This document shows positions 4,817 to 9,926 of a stretch of 9,926 nt of DNA, one piece after another. The notes under the pieces were generated by a model. The model ran no database searches, was not told the DNA's origin, and saw nothing but the letters and a program-made list of their open reading frames with translations. Source of the stretch: Candidatus Woesearchaeota archaeon. GTDB taxonomy: Archaea > Nanobdellota > Nanobdellia > SCGC-AAA011-G17 > GW2011-AR17. The stretch is taken from NCBI GenBank assembly GCA_009691355.1, contig SICW01000027.1, positions 1-9,926 on the forward strand. Direction: 5' to 3'. Made by a program: the position numbers and the translations under genes. Positions within the stretch are counted from its first letter, which is position 1. The number at the start of each line of letters is the position of its first letter.

Positions 4817-7678
4817 ATGGTCGACTTCAAAGCTGTGCAAGATAAGTGGCAAAAGAAATGGAAAGAAGAAAAAGCATTTGAAGTAGATATTGATACAAAA
4901 AAGGAAAAGTTTTTTATTAATACTCCTTACCCCTATATTTCTGGTTCTCTTCATATTGGACATGCACGTGCAGTCACAGAAGTTGATGTCTACTCTCGTT
5001 TTATTCGCTTACAAGGAAAAAATGTTCTCTTCCCCATGGCTTTTCACATTTCTGGGACCCCTGTTCTTGGAATTAGCTTAGGAATTCAAAATGGTGATGA
5101 AAAAAAGATTGCACAATACAAAGAATATGTACGTGCGTATGTTTCAAATGAAAAAGAAGTAGAAAAAATGGTTCAAAGTTTTGTAGAACCTTGGAACATT
5201 GTCAATTTCTTTATCCCTAAAATGAAAGAGGAATATTCTTCTCTAGGACTTGGTGTTGACTGGAGAAGAAGTTTTACCTCTGGTGATGTAGAACATCAAA
5301 GATTAGTGGAGTGGCAATTTCACATATACAAAGAAAAAGGCTACCTTATGCAAGGAAAATATCCTGTTCTTTATAGTAAAACCCTTAAAAATGCTGTTGG
5401 TGAAGATGATATTTCTGATGGGGATACAAATCCTGTAGAGAAAAACGAATTCACTCTATTAAAGTTTAAAATGGATGACGGGACGTATCTTATTGCTGCA
5501 ACCTTACGTCCAGAAACAATGTACGGACAAACAAACATGTGGCTCAATCCAGATGTAGAGTACGTCAAAGCAAAAGTGGACGGAGAAGATTGGGTTATCA
5601 GTAAAGAATGTGCAGACAAACTCACATATCAAGACCATACTGTAAAAATAACTGGATCAGTAAAAGGAAGATCCCTTCTTGGAAAAAGCTGTCAAGCACC
5701 CTTCATTGAAAGAAAAATACTTATTTTACCTTTAAGTTATTGTGATCCTAATATCGGAACGGGTATAGTCACAAGTGTACCAGGTCATGCTCCTGTAGAT
5801 TATATTGGTCTTTTAGATCTACAAAAGTCTAAGAAACTTTGTGACGAGTACGGTTTGGACTATGAAAAAGTCAAAGCAATACAAATTATTCCTATTTTGA
5901 AAACTCCAGAGTATGGAGAAAATGCTGCAGAAAAGATTTGTGCAGAAATGAAAATCCACTCTATGAAGGATATAGAAAAACTCAAAGAAGCATTAAAAAT
6001 TGTATACAGAACAGAACACCATACAGGTGTCATGCTCAATAATTGTGGCCCTTATTCAGGTATGCCCGTTGCACAAGCAAAGCAAGCAATGCAAGAGAAA
6101 GTGCTCAAAGAAAAGAAAGGTGCAATATTCTACGAAACCTCTCGTCAAGCAGTATCTCGTGATGGCGGTGAAGTTATTGTTGCAATCATGGATAACCAGT
6201 GGTTCTTAGATTTCAATGCAAAAGGCTGGAAGAAAGAAGCAAAAGAAAGCTTGAAAAATATGGAGATTGTTCCAAATAAATATAGAAAACAGTTTGAAGA
6301 TGTCTTTGAGTGGCTAGATAAACGTCCTTGTGCACGTCTTCGTGGAATAGGAACACAGCTTCCGTTTGATAAAAAGTGGGTGATTGAATCTCTTTCAGAT
6401 TCTACTATTTACATGTCTCTCTATCCCATTCAAGAACGTTTAAAAAAATATAAGATTACAGGAGAGCAGCTTACACCAGAGTTTTTTGACTTTGTTTTCT
6501 TAGGTGAAGGGAAAGTTGATGATGTAAGTAAAAAACTAAAAATTCCCGTTGCACAACTCAAGGATATCCAAGATAATTTTAATTATTGGTATCCTTTCGA
6601 TCAGCGTCACACATTCCAGCCACACTTAGCAAATCACTTATCTTTCATGATCTTTGCACACACAGCATGCTTTCCTAAAGAAAAACAACCAAAGAGAATT
6701 TCGTTCCATGGTCTAATTATATCCGAAGGGATGAAAATGTCAAAGTCTAAAGGAAATGTTGTCACCTTAATGGATTTAAACAAATCTTATGGTGCAGATG
6801 CCTTCCGTGCATTCTTGTGTAACTCTACAAGTATTGATGGAATGATGAACTGGCAATCTTCTGAAGTAGAAAAAACAAAGAAACATGTAGAACATATTTT
6901 CACCGTTTTAGAAGAGATGGTACAGAACAGAAAAAAAGGAACTATTTCCAATAAGGCTTTTCTCTCTCGTGTTGAAGGCCTCGTAAAACGCGCAACTATC
7001 AGTCTTGAAGAAATGAATTTACGGGATTATAGTAATGTTGTCTTATTTGATCTCTTACGAGAATATCAGCGTGTTGCAAGACTGGGAAAAGACCTTCCTG
7101 CAATCAACGAATATCTTTGTAGTCTTTGGATACCTATGCTTACACCCTTATGTCCGCATTATGCTGAGGAGTTGTGGAATCTTGGAAAAAATAAGGGATT
7201 TGTTTCTCTTGCATCTTGGCCAAAATACAATGAAAAATTCATTGATGAAAAAGCAGAGTTTGTAGAAGAAACAATTGAAAGCTTCGTAGATGATGTACGA
7301 GAAATTCAGAAACTCGTAAGAAAAGAAAAATTAAGTAAGGTGACGGTTATTTTAGCTCCTGCATGGAAGTACACCTTTATGAAAGACTTCAAGAAAGAAT
7401 TTGCAAAGGAACGAGATATTGGCGTTCTCTTAAAGAAAGTCATGGATAAAGAACATGCAAAAGAAATCACTGCCTTAGTTCCAAGTCTAGTCAAAAATAC
7501 TTCTAAAATCCCTTCTGTAGTCTTGACACAAAAAGAAGAGGAAGCTGTCTTTAAAGAATACAAAGCACAATTAGAGAAGAGTCTTTCATGTAGCATTGAA
7601 ATTATTCTTGCAGAGAAGAGTAGTGAAGCAAAGGCACAACAAGCACTGCCAAGTAAAGCTGCTATTCTTGTTCAATAA
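4817..7678 (+). CDS. leuS: Leucyl-tRNA synthetase, archaeal/eukaryotic type
   Basis: Cytosolic class Ia enzyme that joins leucine to tRNA-Leu using ATP. The 953 residues match the usual 940-970 for archaeal LeuRS. Rossmann-fold signature: NTPYPYISGSLHIGHARA (35-52) with HIGH at 46-49; second signature KMSKS at 640-644 within EGMKMSKSKGNVV. The CP1 editing domain carries the threonine-rich TLRPET (229-234) and later GTGIVTSVPGHAPVDYIGL, the archaeal-style hydrolytic site that clears mischarged tRNA. The N-terminus MVDFKAVQDKWQKKW is typical of the archaeal form. After the anticodon-binding helices the C-terminal region ends LPSKAAILVQ. All key motifs are intact. The gene has its own TATA box and stands alone between two operons; a candidate substrate tRNA (CAA) is encoded 2 kb upstream. 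Confidence 0.97.
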   Translation: MVDFKAVQDKWQKKWKEEKAFEVDIDTKKEKFFINTPYPYISGSLHIGHARAVTEVDVYSRFIRLQGKNVLFPMAFHISGTPVLGISLGIQNGDEKKIAQYKEYVRAYVSNEKEVEKMVQSFVEPWNIVNFFIPKMKEEYSSLGLGVDWRRSFTSGDVEHQRLVEWQFHIYKEKGYLMQGKYPVLYSKTLKNAVGEDDISDGDTNPVEKNEFTLLKFKMDDGTYLIAATLRPETMYGQTNMWLNPDVEYVKAKVDGEDWVISKECADKLTYQDHTVKITGSVKGRSLLGKSCQAPFIERKILILPLSYCDPNIGTGIVTSVPGHAPVDYIGLLDLQKSKKLCDEYGLDYEKVKAIQIIPILKTPEYGENAAEKICAEMKIHSMKDIEKLKEALKIVYRTEHHTGVMLNNCGPYSGMPVAQAKQAMQEKVLKEKKGAIFYETSRQAVSRDGGEVIVAIMDNQWFLDFNAKGWKKEAKESLKNMEIVPNKYRKQFEDVFEWLDKRPCARLRGIGTQLPFDKKWVIESLSDSTIYMSLYPIQERLKKYKITGEQLTPEFFDFVFLGEGKVDDVSKKLKIPVAQLKDIQDNFNYWYPFDQRHTFQPHLANHLSFMIFAHTACFPKEKQPKRISFHGLIISEGMKMSKSKGNVVTLMDLNKSYGADAFRAFLCNSTSIDGMMNWQSSEVEKTKKHVEHIFTVLEEMVQNRKKGTISNKAFLSRVEGLVKRATISLEEMNLRDYSNVVLFDLLREYQRVARLGKDLPAINEYLCSLWIPMLTPLCPHYAEELWNLGKNKGFVSLASWPKYNEKFIDEKAEFVEETIESFVDDVREIQKLVRKEKLSKVTVILAPAWKYTFMKDFKKEFAKERDIGVLLKKVMDKEHAKEITALVPSLVKNTSKIPSVVLTQKEEEAVFKEYKAQLEKSLSCSIEIILAEKSSEAKAQQALPSKAAILVQ

Positions 7679-7707
7679 CTCTCATCAGGATGAAAGTCTT
7701 CCAAGCA

Positions 7708-7714
7708 TTTAAAT
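7708..7714 (+). promoter_or_regulatory. TATA box of the membrane-regulator operon
   Basis: TTTAAAT exactly 30 bases before the ATG at 7738, the same box and spacing as leuS. No ribosome-binding site precedes the ATG, so a leaderless mRNA is predicted. Confidence 0.6.
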
Positions 7715-7737
7715 ATTTCAGATGTTTTTCCTAAGCT

Positions 7738-8319
7738 ATGGAAGAAAAGTTCATTCTCGTATCATTAAACGAAAAGAAATCCAGGGATATTGCAACTGTC
7801 ATAGCCAATGCAACTGCACGAAAAATTCTTGATCATCTTAGTGAAAAAGAAAAAGTATCGCCTTTAGAGTTATCCAAAAAACTACAAGTACCACTATCCA
7901 CAATCACCCACGCTTTAAAATTATTAGAAAAAGAAGGTCTTATTATTCGTGCAGACCATGCTTGGAGTGAGAAGGGAAGAAAAGTTTCCTTGTATTCCTT
8001 AGCAAAGAAAATGATTCTTATTGTCCCTAAAGGATATGACTGGAAAGAAAGTTTAAAGAAAATGCTTCCGATATTTTTGATTGGTGCAGTTGTAAGTCTT
8101 GCTCTAAAAATCTTCTTTTCTTCACAAGAAACAAGCTTTGCAATAGAGTCTGCAGCAGTTATTACCCCCACAAAAGAAATGAGCCTTCCCCTTACTGATA
8201 CCACTTTCTCATCAACAATTGTATCCTTACCCTCAGAAGCATGGATCTATACTTTATCAATAACCTTTATTATAGTCTTGATCATTTTCATATACGATCT
8301 ACGGAGGAAACGCACATGA
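7738..8319 (+). CDS. Membrane-anchored ArsR-like winged-helix transcription regulator
   Basis: A 193-residue protein. Residues about 17-90 form a winged helix: ATARKILDHLSEKEKVSPLELSKKLQVPLSTITHALKLLEKEGLI (25-69), where the stretch 52-63 is the recognition helix, then a wing with R81-KVSLYSLAKK. It is followed by a hydrophobic helix (110-127), a polar Ser/Thr-rich loop (128-167) with no Cys, a second helix (168-187) and the short cytoplasmic tail DLRRKRT. The predicted topology is DNA-binding domain in, about 40-residue loop outside, tail in. Such membrane-tethered ArsR-like regulators are common in archaea, and their signals are mostly unknown. The stop overlaps the next start by 4 bases (ATGA), so the downstream ectodomain protein is a likely partner or sensor. 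The regulator fold is well supported, the target is unknown. Confidence 0.85.
   Translation: MEEKFILVSLNEKKSRDIATVIANATARKILDHLSEKEKVSPLELSKKLQVPLSTITHALKLLEKEGLIIRADHAWSEKGRKVSLYSLAKKMILIVPKGYDWKESLKKMLPIFLIGAVVSLALKIFFSSQETSFAIESAAVITPTKEMSLPLTDTTFSSTIVSLPSEAWIYTLSITFIIVLIIFIYDLRRKRT
8303..8307 (+). promoter_or_regulatory. Ribosome-binding site of the ectodomain gene
   Basis: GGAGG eight bases before the ATG at 8316. It decides that start over the in-frame ATG at 8241, which would put 25 non-signal residues before a perfect signal peptide. Confidence 0.75.
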
Positions 8320-9512
8320 AAAAAATAATAAGTCTTCTATTTGTACTTCTCTTATTGCCAATAGCAAGTGCAGCAAGTCTCTATCCAGATAGCTATGGCT
8401 ATTATGGACAAAACCAATACTACTACACTGTGTTTGATGGTGAAGGAGAATCGGCAGTTCTTGCACGTATTGAATTACAAAACGTAGAAAACCTTACAGA
8501 GTTCTCGTTTAAGATTCCTGGAGAAAATATTAGTTTGATAAATATCGTCCAAGAGTATTATGACTATACCGAAGAATGTTCCAACTGGGAAGAGGTTTCT
8601 TGTTCTACAACAGATGATGTAGAAACTTGTAACAAGGAATGTACAGACTATATACGATATCCTGTGTACCCTCCAAGTTATGCACAAGTCAGCTATACTC
8701 TTGGGGAATCCGAGGGTATGACCAGTGTTAGTTTTGAAATTCCTGAGCAAGATCAAGACAATATCTATATTCTTGCCTACTACAAAACAAATTCCTATGT
8801 GAGCGAATCTGCTGGAGTCTATGAATATCATTTCCAAACTATTCAAGATGAGTATGATACAAATTACGTACGAGTAAGTCTTGATGTTGCAGAAGATTTA
8901 TACTTAGAAGGTGTGAGCTCTGCGATTGACTATCAAAAAGAGGTTTTTGCAACAAGTGAGAGTGCAGACTTTGCACGAGTAGCCTCATCTCTTTCCTATA
9001 TTGATACAGGCTATACAGAAACAGCAACATCATTAGACCCTTATGAGAGCTTTTCTGTAGAAGGAAAATATGCAAACTCCTGGTGGAATATCCATTGGTG
9101 GGAAGTAGTGATTGGTGTACTTGTGGGTATTGCTATCCTTGGTGCTATTATCTATGGAATTCGAAAGATAACAAAGAAGAATAAAAAATTAGGCTTACCT
9201 TTACTTCTGGGTGTTGCAAGTGGTATTCTCTTGTTTGGCGTTTGGTTTGCCTGTTCTTATCTTTTGCAAAATAGTTACTACCTTGGCTTCTACAATGACA
9301 CAGTAATGCTCTTTATTATTCTCTTAACAATAGTCATGAGCATCTTCTTGCTTGCAGTACCAGCTGTGTGGGTAGGCTATACAGAAGGAGTGAAATCAGG
9401 AATGATTTGCTTTATTGCAACCGTGCTAACACTTTTCATTTTATGTGTCATTGCAATTAGTTGGTTGTCTATTTCTTCTGTAACAACCAGTCCAGAACCT
9501 ATTTTTTATTAA
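8316..9512 (+). CDS. Exported ectodomain protein with four C-terminal membrane helices (unknown family)
   Basis: 398 residues from the ATG at 8316, a 4-base overlap with the regulator gene. Residues 1-19 are a signal peptide (MKKIISLLFVLLLLPIASA). Residues 20-258 are an extracellular beta-rich domain, very rich in Tyr, Ser and Glu, with four close cysteines (C88, C96, C105, C109) that could form two disulfides, and aromatic runs such as SYGYYGQNQYYY (26-37). A Trp-rich stretch (W256, W257, W261, W262) lies at the membrane face. Helices follow at about 264-282, 293-316, 329-354 and 362-385, with cytoplasmic KKNKK (287-291) between the first two. I do not recognise the family. Coupled expression with a membrane-tethered regulator suggests a sensor or a controller of it. 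T-rich DNA at the stop (9501-9525) probably ends the operon. Confidence 0.75.
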   Translation: MKKIISLLFVLLLLPIASAASLYPDSYGYYGQNQYYYTVFDGEGESAVLARIELQNVENLTEFSFKIPGENISLINIVQEYYDYTEECSNWEEVSCSTTDDVETCNKECTDYIRYPVYPPSYAQVSYTLGESEGMTSVSFEIPEQDQDNIYILAYYKTNSYVSESAGVYEYHFQTIQDEYDTNYVRVSLDVAEDLYLEGVSSAIDYQKEVFATSESADFARVASSLSYIDTGYTETATSLDPYESFSVEGKYANSWWNIHWWEVVIGVLVGIAILGAIIYGIRKITKKNKKLGLPLLLGVASGILLFGVWFACSYLLQNSYYLGFYNDTVMLFIILLTIVMSIFLLAVPAVWVGYTEGVKSGMICFIATVLTLFILCVIAISWLSISSVTTSPEPIFY

Positions 9513-9525
9513 TTTTTTATTTTTA
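9501..9525 (+). terminator. T-rich terminator of the regulator operon
   Basis: ATTTTTTATTAATTTTTTATTTTT spans the stop codon (TAA at 9510-9512) and the bases after it. Repeated T-tracts of five or six are typical archaeal termination signals. Confidence 0.5.
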
Positions 9526-9527
9526 CT

Positions 9528-9557
9528 GCTGGACACCCGGCACGCCCCCGCGCCAGC
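9528..9557 (+). repeat. GC-rich promoter element, copy B, with a short inverted repeat
   Basis: TGGACACCCGGCA at 9530-9542 is the second copy of the element at 1711-1699 (minus). Here it is enclosed by GCTGG (9528-9532) and CCAGC (9553-9557), which could form a 5-bp stem around a very GC-rich loop. The first T lies 28 bases before the TTTATATAT box, as in copy A. The inverted repeat is not present in copy A, so the shared 13 bases are the likelier functional part. Confidence 0.6.
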
Positions 9558-9566
9558 TTTATATAT
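9558..9566 (+). promoter_or_regulatory. TATA box of the right-edge regulator gene
   Basis: TTTATATAT 33 bases before the ATG at 9591, consistent with a leaderless or nearly leaderless transcript. Confidence 0.55.
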
Positions 9567-9590
9567 CCAACTGCTCACATGTTCTAAGCA

Positions 9591-9926
9591 ATGATAAAAG
9601 TATCCAAGGATATGCCTTTAGCAGAAATCACGTTGAGAAAATACGAGAAGCCCTACGAAATGTCTCGCAGGGATTTGATTAGAAAAATCTGTCTCTCTAC
9701 GGGGTTATTACAGCCAGGAGATTCACGAGATGTAGTTGTGGATATCTTTCAGATTCTTTTAGAAACAAAAACAGAAATGTCTTGTGAGGAAATTCGTGAA
9801 GCAGTTGTGGAAAGAAGAAAAGAAGCAAAGCTTCCCTTGAATGGTATTGCTCCTTCCAATATACGAAGACAAGTAAAACGATTGCGTGACCTTTACTTTG
9901 TAGAAAAAGTACGAAATAACTACCGT
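9591..9926 (+). CDS. Winged-helix-type archaeal regulator (C-terminus outside window)
   Basis: 112 codons are visible, the frame still open at the right edge. The N-terminus MIKVSKDMPLAEITLRKYEKPYEMSRRDLIRKICLSTGLLQPGDSRDVVVDIFQILLETK (1-60) is compact and looks like the N-terminal part of a conserved archaeal protein; I recall similar proteins annotated as putative transcription regulators but cannot name the family. Residues 63-112 read as a winged helix: SCEEIREAVVERRKEA (64-79), a turn LNGIAPS (83-89), a recognition-like helix NIRRQVKRLRDLYFVEK (90-106), then wing VRNNYR. The protein is basic and lacks signal and membrane segments, so cytosolic. The ATG at 9591 is chosen for its distance to the TATA box. 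Its promoter carries the GC-rich element also found before the homing endonuclease gene. Confidence 0.65.
   Translation, partial: MIKVSKDMPLAEITLRKYEKPYEMSRRDLIRKICLSTGLLQPGDSRDVVVDIFQILLETKTEMSCEEIREAVVERRKEAKLPLNGIAPSNIRRQVKRLRDLYFVEKVRNNYR

Noticed and set aside
7676..7740. C/D-box guide RNA on the minus strand (CTGATGA-like sequence near 7690-7683)
   Set aside because: The C box would begin with C rather than a purine, and no properly spaced D box, D' or C' pair was found; the region is accounted for by the promoter of the regulator operon.
8241..8315. Upstream ATG start for the ectodomain protein
   Set aside because: It would add 25 residues in front of a perfect signal peptide; the ATG at 8316 has GGAGG and the ATGA overlap.
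9461..9682. 73-residue open frame on the plus strand at 9461-9682
   Set aside because: It runs through the terminator, the GC-rich element and the TATA box in a frame different from the genes on both sides.
1..9926. CRISPR arrays, insertion sequences, defence-system genes
   Set aside because: No regularly spaced repeats, transposase motifs or cas-like proteins were seen anywhere in the window.

Overview
The window looks like a piece of a low-GC archaeal chromosome, most plausibly from a small-genome (DPANN-like) lineage, although the sequence alone does not fix the phylum. The archaeal signs are a full-length archaeal/eukaryotic-type leucyl-tRNA synthetase, tRNA genes with introns and no encoded CCA, TTTAAAT/TTTATA boxes about 30 bases before start codons (leaderless promoters), strong GGAGG sites only at leadered or internal genes, and ArsR-like winged-helix regulators with membrane anchors.

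Layout. The left part (1-2089) is read on the minus strand. It holds the N-terminal 230 residues of a lipoprotein with an amidohydrolase/TatD-like domain (runs off the left edge), a tRNA-Arg(UCU) gene that I read as carrying two introns, a free-standing two-motif LAGLIDADG homing endonuclease directly upstream of that tRNA, and a small three-helix membrane protein. From 2177 on everything is on the plus strand: a CmpB-type (PF06541) small membrane protein; a type II tRNA with a CAA anticodon, a 35-base intron and an unexpected G73; an overlapping three-gene operon (secreted lamin-tail-domain protein, small cytosolic protein resembling the YhcG/DUF1016 N-terminus, membrane-anchored Ig-like protein); leuS; a two-gene operon of a membrane-anchored ArsR-like regulator and a four-helix membrane protein with a Cys-containing ectodomain; and the start of a winged-helix regulator gene that runs off the right edge.

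How the parts fit. Two cell-surface modules stand out. One is the lamin-tail protein with its membrane-anchored partner. The other is the regulator/ectodomain pair, which share a 4-base ATGA overlap and look like a membrane-tethered transcription switch. The translation-related genes (tRNA-Arg, the CAA tRNA, leuS) are interspersed and have their own promoters.

The most striking non-coding signals are the doubly interrupted tRNA-Arg, in which each intron can be folded into a bulge-helix-bulge site, and a GC-rich 13-base sequence (TGGACACCCGGCA) found exactly 28 bases before the TATA box of two promoters 7.8 kb apart and on opposite strands. Calls rest on reading translations and base pairing by eye; no database search was possible.
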